This document shows, piece by piece, positions 25,435 to 33,937 of a stretch of DNA of 45,052 nt. A model generated the notes under the pieces. That model was not told where the DNA came from. It saw only the letters and a program-made list of their open reading frames with translations, and did not search any database. The stretch lies in assembly GCA_020722815.1 (NCBI GenBank), contig DYKB01000059.1:1-45052 (forward strand). The letters are read 5' to 3'. Position numbers and translations under genes: made by a program. Each line of letters begins with the position of its first letter. The first letter of the stretch is position 1. The stretch is from Caldithrix sp. (GTDB taxonomy: Bacteria > Zhuqueibacterota > Zhuqueibacteria > Thermofontimicrobiales > Sulfurfontimicrobiaceae).

Positions 25435-25606
25435 ACTACCTGACTGATTATCGAAAAGTGGTAAAATATATTTTTGACCCCCCCTGTCTTTAAGGTAAGG
25501 AGTCAATTCGACGTGAGGATTTTTTTTAGTCGTGTAATGGTTGAATATAAAATATTTTGTAAAAATTTTTTTAATAAATTTCATATCTAAACTTTTGGGA
25601 GGACAA

Positions 25607-25942
25607 ATGAAGTTAGGGACCCGTTTTGAAAACAATATAGCAGTTATTGAATTAAGCGGCTCGATTCTCGGCGGTGCAGATGCACAAAAATTCCGTGATG
25701 AAATTTATGGCCTGGTTGAAAAAGGAATAAAGAATGTCGTTTGTGATTTGTCAAAGGTAGATCGGATGAACAGTTCGGGATTGGGAATTTTAATTTCAAA
25801 TTATACGACACTGAAGAGCAATGGTGGTTCGTTAAAACTGGCTAATATCAACAAACTCATGCACGGCATTTTAGTGATGACCAAGCTTGATAGTGTTTTT
25901 GAAAGTTACGAGACAGTTGAACAGGCAATTCATAGCTTCTAA
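25607..25942 (+). CDS. STAS domain anti-sigma factor antagonist (SpoIIAA-like)
   Basis: A 111-aa single STAS domain. The pattern IAVIELSGSILGGADAQKFRDEI, VVCDLSKVDRMNSSGLGILI and the C-terminal VFESYETVEQAIHSF matches SpoIIAA/RsbV-type antagonists. S56 or S57 in the NSSGLG motif is the expected phosphorylation site. Such proteins release sigma factors by binding serine-kinase anti-sigma factors. No kinase, phosphatase or sigma gene adjoins it, so its partners are elsewhere. The start ATG 25607 is supported by GGGAGG; a longer frame from 25541 lacks support. It forms a monocistronic unit with its own promoter and terminator. Confidence 0.92.
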   Translation: MKLGTRFENNIAVIELSGSILGGADAQKFRDEIYGLVEKGIKNVVCDLSKVDRMNSSGLGILISNYTTLKSNGGSLKLANINKLMHGILVMTKLDSVFESYETVEQAIHSF

Positions 25943-25996
25943 TTTTACCAGGCGGCACCTGAACGCTTTTAGCGCTATAAAAATTAAATGATTTTT

Positions 25997-26045
25997 AAAA
26001 TGCCTTTATGAAGTTATTTCATCTTCTAAAGGCATTTTTATTTTT
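25997..26045. terminator. Rho-independent terminator between convergent genes
   Basis: AAAATGCCTTTA (25997-26008) pairs perfectly with TAAAGGCATTTT (26027-26038). The right arm is followed by TATTTTTTA, and the left arm has TTTTA-rich sequence on its outer side, so it can serve both the STAS gene and the minus-strand gene ending at 26048. Confidence 0.85.
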
Positions 26046-26047
26046 TA

Positions 26048-26773
26048 TTAGACATACTTTTCCCGCTTCTGTAAATTGAGTAATCCCCATAAAAGTGTTA
26101 CAATTGCGCCGGCCAACAAAATGATTCGATTATAAAAGGTAATCTCTTCATACGCCTGTAGATTGACGTCCTGGCTTTCTTTAAATGGGTTATGAAAGAG
26201 GTCCCAACGTGTCCCTTCAATAAATTCGGAAGTAATCCAGAGGATGAGACCAATGATGATCAGGGAAACCGCGGCGCCATGTCCACTCCGGGTTAAAGTA
26301 GCCAGCAAAAATGCCAGACAGCCCCAAAAAATTAGTGGAAACATTAACTGAAAAGCCATTTCAATCACAGAAATGCTGGCGATGACGAAATGGGAGATTA
26401 AAGCGAGGATATAGATTATGCCCGCCACCAGGATAAAAGTGATGGCGAGACGGATTAACCAGACTTTATACCGATAATTGGGGATACCAAAAAGCGTTTC
26501 CAGCATTCCCGCGTCTAAATCCAGTTGAATTCCATAAACGCACGGATAAAAAATAAGGATAATTCCTGAGAAAAACAGAATGTTATAAATAGTGGAAGCC
26601 TTTGGCACCGTGTCCGAGTTGATGATATTCAGGAAGGCAATCAGGCCATAGATAATGATTGAGGCAATAAAAAAATAGATAAATTTATTTGCAAAGATTA
26701 TTTTGAGATTATAGGTAAAAAAGGCCCTGAAAGAACTAAATTTTTTTATTGCCGTTTGTTTAAATGATTCCAT
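26048..26773 (-). CDS. ABC-2-like multi-spanning membrane protein
   Basis: A 241-aa protein with about six membrane helices and a short cytoplasmic N-terminus. The stretch YGIQLDLDAGMLETLFGIPNYRYKVWLIR after the second helix recalls the coupling region of ABC-2-type permeases, and the C-terminus is charged (LQKREKYV). No ABC ATPase adjoins it, so whether it is a transporter permease or a solitary membrane protein is open. It is transcribed toward the STAS gene and separated from it by a terminator. Confidence 0.65.
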   Translation of the reverse strand: MESFKQTAIKKFSSFRAFFTYNLKIIFANKFIYFFIASIIIYGLIAFLNIINSDTVPKASTIYNILFFSGIILIFYPCVYGIQLDLDAGMLETLFGIPNYRYKVWLIRLAITFILVAGIIYILALISHFVIASISVIEMAFQLMFPLIFWGCLAFLLATLTRSGHGAAVSLIIIGLILWITSEFIEGTRWDLFHNPFKESQDVNLQAYEEITFYNRIILLAGAIVTLLWGLLNLQKREKYV

Positions 26774-26889
26774 TTGATGCCTCGACTTTAGAAATGATGA
26801 ATTCCAATCAATTTAAAAAATATGATTCAAATGAATCAATAAAATTGTAAAAAATGGTTGGTGTATCACGACGATGCAATTAAAAATAC

Positions 26890-26918
26890 TTGACATCGTC
26901 AGGCGGTCTATCTGTATT
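26890..26918 (+). promoter_or_regulatory. Putative promoter for the flavin reductase gene
   Basis: TTGACA (26890-26895) and TGTATT (26913-26918) are 17 nt apart. The gene starts about 150 nt downstream at 27077. The 300-bp gap otherwise holds no recognised feature. Confidence 0.45.
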
Positions 26919-27076
26919 ATCAACAACTTTTCTATTTAAATTAGACCATAATAATGAAAAATTGATTCCATTTCAAATATAAAATATGCCCAGTCGTGTA
27001 AAAATTTTTGGATTTTCAGGATTAAATTCGATTTAACATACTGTAAACAAATAGTTACCAATAATTGGAGGGATTG

Positions 27077-27607
27077 ATGCATTTAAAACCTATCGAAATT
27101 TCTCAATTTATTGTGAAAGCCAACGCGCTTTGGGCAAAACAATGGTTTCTGCTGAGTGCTGGTGATTTTAATAATAACGCTTTCAATGCGATGACTGTTT
27201 CCTGGGGAAGCCTTGGTGAAATCTGGCACAAACCACTGGCTCAAATCTTTGTTCGGCCAACTCGTTTTACCTTCCAATTCATGGAAAAGCACGACACCTT
27301 CACTTTGTGTGCATTGCCGCAAAAATATCGAAAAGATCTGGAGCAATTGGGTGCCACCTCTGGTCGGGATGGCGATAAAATCGCAGCTACTGGTTTGACA
27401 CCGATTAGCAGCCGGATTGTGGCTGCCCCGGCCTATCAGGAAGCTGAATTAATCATTGAATGTCGAAAAATTTATTGGGACGATTTTGAGCCGGCGCATT
27501 TTCTGGACAATTCAATTGAATCGAATTATCCAAAGAAAGATTATCATCGGATTTACTTTGGTGAAATTTTAGCGGTTTCGGGTGCTGAAAATTATCAGGT
27601 TTTGTAG
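27077..27607 (+). CDS. Flavin reductase family protein (DIM6/NTAB)
   Basis: A 176-aa FMN-binding split-barrel protein. Family cues are NNAFNAMTVSWGSLGEIWHKP near the N-terminus (FMN phosphate binding), FVRPTRFTFQFMEKHDTFTLCALP and YHRIYFGEILAV at the C-terminus. These proteins reduce or bind FMN; some supply reduced flavin to monooxygenases. I start at ATG 27077, behind GGAGG at 27067-27071, rather than an upstream TTG at 27065. Convergent with the permease gene at 27637; no monooxygenase partner is present. Confidence 0.88.
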   Translation: MHLKPIEISQFIVKANALWAKQWFLLSAGDFNNNAFNAMTVSWGSLGEIWHKPLAQIFVRPTRFTFQFMEKHDTFTLCALPQKYRKDLEQLGATSGRDGDKIAATGLTPISSRIVAAPAYQEAELIIECRKIYWDDFEPAHFLDNSIESNYPKKDYHRIYFGEILAVSGAENYQVL

Positions 27608-27636
27608 TGCATAAAACCAGATTTTAACCACTTTTT

Positions 27637-28881
27637 TTATTCATACCGCAAAGCTTCAACCGGATCAACATTGGCTGCTTTTCTGGCAGGGAAAAGACCT
27701 GCCAACAAACCAATGGAGGTTAGCACTGTTACAGCCACGACAACGACTGAAGTTGAAAGCAGGGGACGCGCCAGAAATGCCGCGCCGCCGTCACCGGTAG
27801 GTATCATCCCGATCGCTTTAATAACCACAATTGAAATGAGAATTCCGAAAGCACCACCGGTAAAGGCAATGAGAAGGGACTCAAAGATAAATTGGAAAAT
27901 AATATGTCTTTTTTGGGCACCAACTGCCCGTTTGATACCAATTTCATGCGTCCGCTCTTTGGCGACAACATACATGATATTCGCAACACCGACGCCGGCG
28001 ATAATTAAGGTCATTGCCCCAATAACTGCCAGAAAAATATTAATTCCCAGAAAAATTTTGTTCGTTATTTTCTCCTGCTCAATGAAATCCCACATCGGCA
28101 GGGCGCGTTCGTCCCTTGGATCAAATTTATATTTGCGCCCCATAATCCGCCGGACTTCGCTAATAACAATTTTGCTGTCCTCCGGTCTTCCTGGTTTTAC
28201 AATCAACTCATTTAAATAACGATAGCCATAAATACTCTCAAAAGTTGAAAAAGGAATAATCGCCCGCCGCGTGTCTGGTCCATTATTCATTGCGGTCTGC
28301 ATTTTTTTAGGCATCACGCCGATAACGGTGAATGGGAGCCCATCCAGTTTGAGCGTTTTACCAACAGGATTTTCTTTTCCAAATAATTCTCCAGCAATTT
28401 CTTCGCCTAAAAAAACCACCCGTTTTTTCTCAACCAGATCTTTCTCATTCAAAAAACGTCCACCGGCCGCAGGAAACATTCGTCGTAAAAATTCAAAGGC
28501 GGGATAAACACCTTCCATATAAGTAGAAGATATCTTATCACCATTTCGCAAGCGAACATCTTTTCCATACATTACATTCACCGCCGAGATGAGCGGGATA
28601 CTCTCTTTTAGCACTTTGGCATCATCCTCAACCAGCCGGATTCTCCTTCCGACAGGAAGGCCTTCAAATTTCCTGGTGGTTTGTCCGCTATAAATTCGAA
28701 TGATCCGATCTCCCGCATTTAACAAACTCTCTTGCATACGAAAGGAAAGCCCTTTGCCAAAAGCCATTAATAATATAACAGCAAACGTTCCCCAGAGGAT
28801 CGCGAATGTTGTCAAAAATGCGCGCAGTTTCTGTTTTTTTATATCAATTAAAAATTCACGTAATAACATCAATATGTGCAT
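27637..28881 (-). CDS. MacB-type ABC transporter permease (FtsX-like), distal copy
   Basis: A 414-aa MacB/FtsX-type permease: a membrane helix near the N-terminus, a large periplasmic MacB_PCD domain (about 45-245), and three C-terminal helices of the FtsX domain. Typical stretches are IAGVGVANIMYVVAKERTHEIGIKRAVGA and the ending GLFPARKAANVDPVEALRYE. The start is ATG 28881 behind GAGGG; an upstream TTG at 28887 has weaker support. It follows a similar permease gene 30 nt upstream and a MacA-like adaptor. No cognate ATPase gene is in the window. Confidence 0.9.
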   Translation of the reverse strand: MHILMLLREFLIDIKKQKLRAFLTTFAILWGTFAVILLMAFGKGLSFRMQESLLNAGDRIIRIYSGQTTRKFEGLPVGRRIRLVEDDAKVLKESIPLISAVNVMYGKDVRLRNGDKISSTYMEGVYPAFEFLRRMFPAAGGRFLNEKDLVEKKRVVFLGEEIAGELFGKENPVGKTLKLDGLPFTVIGVMPKKMQTAMNNGPDTRRAIIPFSTFESIYGYRYLNELIVKPGRPEDSKIVISEVRRIMGRKYKFDPRDERALPMWDFIEQEKITNKIFLGINIFLAVIGAMTLIIAGVGVANIMYVVAKERTHEIGIKRAVGAQKRHIIFQFIFESLLIAFTGGAFGILISIVVIKAIGMIPTGDGGAAFLARPLLSTSVVVVAVTVLTSIGLLAGLFPARKAANVDPVEALRYE

Positions 28882-28911
28882 ATTCAATCCCTCACCATAA
28901 GGTTATCATAA

Positions 28912-30150
28912 TTAACTCCGTAAGCAATCAACGATAACCAGTTTCGCCGCCCGACGCGACGGAAAATATCCGGCCAGAAAACCAACGATTACCAGAATAA
29001 AAATGGTAATCAAAACAACTGGAATCGAGATGACCGGAGTTCCGATATAATCTTGAATTGGAAACATTGCCATCAGCTTAATCATGCCATACGCAAGGAG
29101 AAATCCCCAAGCCGCACTCATTCCAATAATCATAAATGATTCTAAAACGAATTGTCCTAAAATATGGCGACTTTTGGCGCCGATTGAACGTCTGATCCCG
29201 ATCTCTTTGGTACGTTCTTGCACCACAACATACATGATATTGGCCAATCCAATACCGCCAACCACCAGGGTGATAATGCCGATTATTCCCATAAACAGAT
29301 TGAAGCCGAATGAAAAATAAAAAACAAATTTATCCATTTCCGTCGTGTCCCAAATCCATAAAGTCTCTTTGTCGCTGGGATCAAACTTGAATTTTTTGGC
29401 AAAAGCGCTGTATACATCTTTTTGAACGGCCTCGGAAAGCCGGGCGTCCTTTACCTGATAAATGATATTACTGATATAGCGATGACCAAATATCGCGGAA
29501 AAGGTCGTCGATGGAATAAAGGCACGATCCTGATCCCGGGAGTTGTAAGAAGAATTTTGCGTTTTTTCTTTTAGAACGCCAACGACCAGAAACGGAATTT
29601 CACCTAAATAGACATATTTGCCAATTGCATTTGTTGGCGCGCCAAAAAGAAAATCCTTTAATCGATTTCCCAGAAAAACCACCCGCCGCCGTTTTTCAAT
29701 ATCCATCTCATTTAACCAGCGCCCGCCGGGTTGTGGCCAGATATTCCGCATCGGACCGTATTCAGGGATAATCCCCGTAATATTGGGCCGGTTTATTTTG
29801 TCGGCCAAACGAACAGGTGTTCCCCAGCGACTATATTCCGGGCTGATATTTTTAATCTGGATGACCTCATGGCGTAAATATTCGGCATCTTCCTCACGAA
29901 AGCGAATATTTCGATCCCGGCCATACCCCTCGAAAGGGATACTGGTACGACCCGGCCAAAGGATGACGATTTGTTCCCCGATTCCATGCATGCTTTTGCT
30001 TAAAAACCGTTTTAATCCAACGCCAAAAGCTAATAAAATAATGACAGTCATGGTTCCCCAGACGATGCCGAACATAGTCATGAACGTTCGGGATTTATAT
30101 TGTCGAAGATAATGAAATATCTCCCGTAATGTGTCCATGAAATGACCCAT
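28912..30150 (-). CDS. MacB-type ABC transporter permease (FtsX-like), proximal copy
   Basis: A 412-aa paralogue of the following gene, with the same fold: N-terminal helix after MGHFMDTLREIFHYLRQYKS, MacB periplasmic domain, and FtsX helices containing GGIGLANIMYVVVQERTKEIGIRRSIGA and FLAGYFPSRRAA. I begin at the ATG at 30150, where GAGG lies at a good distance. The longer frame to 30207 would overlap the adaptor gene and starts with basic low-complexity residues. The two permeases probably form a heterodimer served by an unlinked ATPase. Confidence 0.9.
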   Translation of the reverse strand: MGHFMDTLREIFHYLRQYKSRTFMTMFGIVWGTMTVIILLAFGVGLKRFLSKSMHGIGEQIVILWPGRTSIPFEGYGRDRNIRFREEDAEYLRHEVIQIKNISPEYSRWGTPVRLADKINRPNITGIIPEYGPMRNIWPQPGGRWLNEMDIEKRRRVVFLGNRLKDFLFGAPTNAIGKYVYLGEIPFLVVGVLKEKTQNSSYNSRDQDRAFIPSTTFSAIFGHRYISNIIYQVKDARLSEAVQKDVYSAFAKKFKFDPSDKETLWIWDTTEMDKFVFYFSFGFNLFMGIIGIITLVVGGIGLANIMYVVVQERTKEIGIRRSIGAKSRHILGQFVLESFMIIGMSAAWGFLLAYGMIKLMAMFPIQDYIGTPVISIPVVLITIFILVIVGFLAGYFPSRRAAKLVIVDCLRS

Positions 30151-30169
30151 TTGAAACCTCGCATGTATT

Positions 30170-31273
30170 TTAAATGATTTCTTTAACTTCTTTTTCGAGG
30201 ACTTCATCCTTTTCTTTTAAGCCCGATTTGACTTCAATGTTGATGGCATCGCTTAAACCTGTTTCGATGAATACTTCTTTTTTCTTTTTTCCAGGTTGAG
30301 GCAGGTTGACAAATGCCGAATCATTCCGAAAAATGACAACTCGCTCCGGAATAGCTAAAACACTATCCTTTTTTTGAATAATGATATTGGCATTTGCAGA
30401 ATAGCCGGCTCGCAGTACAATGGATTTTAAGGTATCAAGTGATATTTCTACCGGAAATACCGTGGTATTTTCTTCTGAACGGGCTTTTAATGAAATTTTC
30501 GTTACTTTTCCGGTGATACTTTTTCCTGGCAAGGCTCCAACCTGAATTTCAACCGGCATTGTTTCTTTGATTTTTCCCACATCAATTTCGTCTACCGTCC
30601 CCTTAAAAATTAATTCAGCCATATCAGCCATGATTAAAAGCTCGGTACCAGGCTGGTAAGAGGTCAATGGAACAACTGGATCACCGACGGCAACTTTTCG
30701 TTCCAGAATATATCCTGTGATTGGCGATTTGATGACTGATTCAATTGAAGTATTTTCTATAGTCACTTTCCCTTTCTCAAGCAATTCCAGTCGTTCCCGG
30801 GCGCGTTGGACATTCAGGGATGCTTCATCAAATTTTTGATTTGCGGCCTCAAATTCCTGATCAGAAATTAATCCTTTTTCTTTTAAAGCACTCTTCCGCG
30901 AGATTTCTCTTTTAATATTCTCTAATTCAATTTCTTGCATTTCCACATCGCGTTTTGCTTCAACCAATTCCAATGGAGTTGGGTCCGGTTTGATTTCCAA
31001 TAAAGGCGTACCAATGGTCACAAAATCGCCAACATCGGCAAATAATTTTTTCACAACTCCGGAAACTTTCGATTTCACCATGATTTCATTGGCCGGCTCA
31101 ATTTTCCCGACGGCCAATGCCTTTTCGATAATGTTTGTCTTGGTTACTTTAACCGTAGCTGGTCCCTGTTTTTTATCTTCACCGTTCATTTTCATAACGA
31201 TGATGGTTCCAATACCAGCCAGGACGATCAATAGGACATTTATCCAGAGCCATCGTTTTCGACTTTTCGTCAT
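30170..31273 (-). CDS. RND/MacA-type periplasmic adaptor (membrane fusion protein)
   Basis: A 367-aa membrane fusion protein. It has an N-terminal membrane anchor (about 8-26), a biotinyl-lipoyl hairpin (VKSKVSGVVKKLFADVGDFVTIG, mirrored near ESVIKSPITGYILERKVAVGDPV), a coiled-coil arm (about 105-165), then beta-barrel and membrane-proximal domains. This matches MacA/HlyD adaptors that bridge MacB-type permeases to an outer-membrane channel. GGAGG precedes the ATG. It is the first gene of a three-gene operon with the two permeases. The cargo is unknown and no TolC-like gene is visible. Confidence 0.92.
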   Translation of the reverse strand: MTKSRKRWLWINVLLIVLAGIGTIIVMKMNGEDKKQGPATVKVTKTNIIEKALAVGKIEPANEIMVKSKVSGVVKKLFADVGDFVTIGTPLLEIKPDPTPLELVEAKRDVEMQEIELENIKREISRKSALKEKGLISDQEFEAANQKFDEASLNVQRARERLELLEKGKVTIENTSIESVIKSPITGYILERKVAVGDPVVPLTSYQPGTELLIMADMAELIFKGTVDEIDVGKIKETMPVEIQVGALPGKSITGKVTKISLKARSEENTTVFPVEISLDTLKSIVLRAGYSANANIIIQKKDSVLAIPERVVIFRNDSAFVNLPQPGKKKKEVFIETGLSDAINIEVKSGLKEKDEVLEKEVKEII

Positions 31274-31462
31274 TCTTCCTCCCGAAAAATAGTAAAATGT
31301 AATTCGATTCGTAAGTTTGCTAATTTGCTACTGCCTTCCTGATATGAATGATGAGCAGTAGTCATCAGATTCAACAATTACAATTAATAATAATCATTTT
31401 AAAAATACGCACCATTTATCAAAATGTTACGATTTTTGAAAGATAAAAACATTGCTTTCATA

Positions 31463-31491
31463 TTGATATTTAAGGGAGAAGTTATTATATT
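31463..31491 (+). promoter_or_regulatory. Putative promoter for the transglutaminase/TPR gene
   Basis: TTGATA (31463-31468) and TATATT (31486-31491) are separated by 17 nt. The coding start at 31624 lies about 125 nt downstream. The leader includes a copy of the dispersed ACGTAATGCGTGATTCG-type repeat near 31565-31585. Confidence 0.5.
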
Positions 31492-31623
31492 GATGTATAA
31501 AAAGCTATTTAAAAATCTGTCTCAAAAAGAGGGAGCGGATTGAGATTGGTGGAACATATAGAATACGTAATGCGTGATTCGTGAGGGTATTATCACACAA
31601 CTTTTTTTTGATTGGGATCCCGG

Positions 31624-32775
31624 ATGTCAAGATATGGATTAATTCTTCTGATTGTTTTTTCTTCAATTTCGGCTTTTGAAAATAAAGCGCGGGTGAATGA
31701 TGTTCAATCTGAATTACAGCAAAGGCTTGAAGCAGATATAAATGACGGAAGACTCCATGAATTTTCTTTGATTGAGGCAGCTTTTATCGTTTCCGGTGCA
31801 ACAACCCAAAAGAGGCTGGATCAATCCCTTCGCTGGTACGATGAACTCATTCGCGATATTGAAGAAAAAAATATTGTGGTTCTCATGGATCAAAAAGCCA
31901 GTGCGGAACGATTATTCTTTTTTTTGCATTCCACCTGGCTTAAAACCTATCAAAAAGAGGCAACAACGCTACTGGATATTCAACAGAAAAAAAATTATAA
32001 TTGTGTAAGTGCCACTGTCCTTTATAATCTAACCGGTGAAAAATTGGGACTTCAAACCATGGGTTTCGAGACCCCCAGTCATGTTTATACGATTTTTACC
32101 AATTTTGGTGAATATGTCATGGTGGAAAACACCACTTCCATGGGATTCAACATTATTAAAAATTTAAGAAATTATTCAAAATATCTCGCGCAATATTATC
32201 CCAATAAGCTGGTTTATCAGATCGGATTGGAACGACTGTATGCTTATGAAAATTCAAAAGGGCGCGAAATTAACAACACGGAACTTATCGGGCTTATTTG
32301 TTATAATCAGGCGTATTTTGCTGCTGAGCAACAAAATTATGCAAAAGCATATAATTTTGTTTTATTGGCTCAGCAATTTAATTGGGATTCACGTTCCAAT
32401 CGTGAATTTGAAGTGAATTTATATTATCAATGGGGTAAATCATTATTTGATCAACAAAAATTTTATGAGGCATTCGAAGTTTTTGCAGACGCAATTTATC
32501 GTTATGAAGATAATCCAGATTTTCGAAATAACTGTATCCTGGCTTCCCGACATACCCTGATGCAGAGTCTGATGAATCAGGATTGGGAAAGAACCGTGCA
32601 GTGTATTGAAGAAATAAATGCGTTAAATATATTAACAGGAGAAGACTTCGATTTCCAAAAGGCGACCCTTAATCGCTGGATGCATTATTTCCAGTATCAA
32701 AATAATACCCAATCGGTTCAACGCATTGAGCAGATGCTCGAACAGATAGAAAAATTAAAAAATCAAAGCCGATAG
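31624..32775 (+). CDS. SirB1-like transglutaminase-fold protein with TPR tail
   Basis: A 383-aa secreted protein. A signal peptide (about 1-18) is followed by a transglutaminase-like SirB1-type domain: C at YNCVSATVLYN, H at PSHVYTIF, and acidic MVENTT form a plausible Cys-His-Glu/Asp triad. The C-terminal half (about 215-380) contains TPR-type helices (EQQNYAKAYNFVLLAQQF, QWGKSLFDQQKFYEAFEVF). SirB1 homologues are poorly characterised; a peptidase or amidase-like role on envelope proteins is conceivable. I start at ATG 31624, where the signal peptide begins; an in-frame TTG lies at 31612. Confidence 0.7.
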   Translation: MSRYGLILLIVFSSISAFENKARVNDVQSELQQRLEADINDGRLHEFSLIEAAFIVSGATTQKRLDQSLRWYDELIRDIEEKNIVVLMDQKASAERLFFFLHSTWLKTYQKEATTLLDIQQKKNYNCVSATVLYNLTGEKLGLQTMGFETPSHVYTIFTNFGEYVMVENTTSMGFNIIKNLRNYSKYLAQYYPNKLVYQIGLERLYAYENSKGREINNTELIGLICYNQAYFAAEQQNYAKAYNFVLLAQQFNWDSRSNREFEVNLYYQWGKSLFDQQKFYEAFEVFADAIYRYEDNPDFRNNCILASRHTLMQSLMNQDWERTVQCIEEINALNILTGEDFDFQKATLNRWMHYFQYQNNTQSVQRIEQMLEQIEKLKNQSR

Positions 32776-33253
32776 ATTGAAATCCCACTGAATACTGTTC
32801 ACAGGTCTAAGCCTATCTTTTAAGATCGTCATTCAATACAGAATCTGAAATTATAACGCAAAATAAAACACAAAGTGTCGTTTCGCTGAATATTTTTTGC
32901 GTAAAATATCTCATAATGTCGGATAAATTCAAACTTTCGAGATTTTTGTGTTGAAATTCCAAAATTAAACGTGATATCGAGTTTCACGAGACAACCCTCG
33001 ATGGCTTGTCCCTGCTTTTTGAGAGGATACGAAAAATATTTCAATTCTTCACCGGGAAATGACACTTTTTTTATTTATAGCGTTAATGCAAAATACCTAT
33101 CGCTTTTATTCAGGTGAGAAGGTGACACTTCATAAGTTGAATTGATGAAGTACATGGCTTTTTTAAAATAAATTCCCCTGATAAAAAATAAATCTGGAAT
33201 AATTAAATTTCATTTCTTATTAAGCTCTTCTAGTGAAATTAGTCATCAGATAG
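32776..33253. other. Intergenic stretch, no gene recognised
   Basis: A minus-strand frame at 32829-33065 (78 codons) has no Shine-Dalgarno and no recognisable domain; I do not call it. No repeat or RNA gene was seen. An in-frame stop at 33251-33253 sits just upstream of the hypB remnant. Confidence 0.35.
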
Positions 33254-33280
33254 CGTCAGCGTGATTTATCACAACTAATT

Positions 33281-33915
33281 GCGGCGGCGCATCTGAAAGT
33301 AAAACTCGTCGAGAACATCCTGCAGGCGAATGAACGCATTGCGCGTGAAAATCATTCATTCTTTGCTCAAAATGGAATGCTGGTAATTATTATTATGAGC
33401 GACCCCGGTGCTGGTAAAACCACGCTTATTGAACAAACCATTCGTGCCTTTTCTCCCCAAATCAGGATCGCCGTCATTGAAGGCGATATTCAATCGACCG
33501 ATGATGCTGAAAAAATTGCCGCCACTGGTGTTCCGACTGTACAAATAAATACGGGGGGGCGCCTTTCATCTGGATGCAAACATGATTCATAAGACCTTTG
33601 ATCAAATTAACTTTAAATATTTGGATTTATTAATTATCGGAAATGTTGGCAACCTCGTTTACCTGGCTAAATTTAACGTGGTGGAAGACTTTAAAGTTAT
33701 GCGGCTGAGCATACCAGAAGGGGATGATAAACCCTTTAAATACCCGTTCATGTTTCATGAATCAAGTGTACTTCTCATCAACTAAATTGACCTGTTGGCT
33801 TGTATTTAATATGACATTGCAAAAACTCATCAGGAAGTTCGAAAAAATAATTCTCGAATTGAAATATTTGAAGTTTCAGGAAAAACTAAACCGAGCCTGA
33901 ATGCATGGTTTTATT
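33281..33915 (+). pseudogene. hypB: hypB pseudogene (hydrogenase/urease nickel GTPase)
   Basis: The remnant reads as HypB across three interruptions. Present are ANERIARENH, the P-loop SDPGAGKTTLIEQT, AVIEGDIQSTDDA, and after a one-base insertion in a run of seven G (about 33553-33559) FHLDANMIHKT, GNVGNLVYLAKFNVVE, IPEGDDKPFKYPFMFHES and IDLL. Nonsense codons at 33783 (NK expected) and 33807 follow, then IEIFEVSGKTKPSLNAWF. No start codon lies in frame upstream. The metal-binding Cys residues of the conserved CHL and NVGNLVCPA motifs are lost (Phe and Tyr here). There are no other hyp or hydrogenase genes nearby. Confidence 0.85.
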
Positions 33916-33937
33916 ACGCATCACGTATTATGCCCCC

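Noticed and set aside
27671..28219. 182-codon plus-strand ORF opposite the MacB-type permease
   Set aside because: It lies entirely antisense to a strongly supported permease, is rich in T/S/I and P, and has no domain; it is a shadow frame.
32829..33065. 78-codon minus-strand ORF after the transglutaminase gene
   Set aside because: No ribosome site, no recognisable domain, and the translation looks like non-coding AT-rich sequence.
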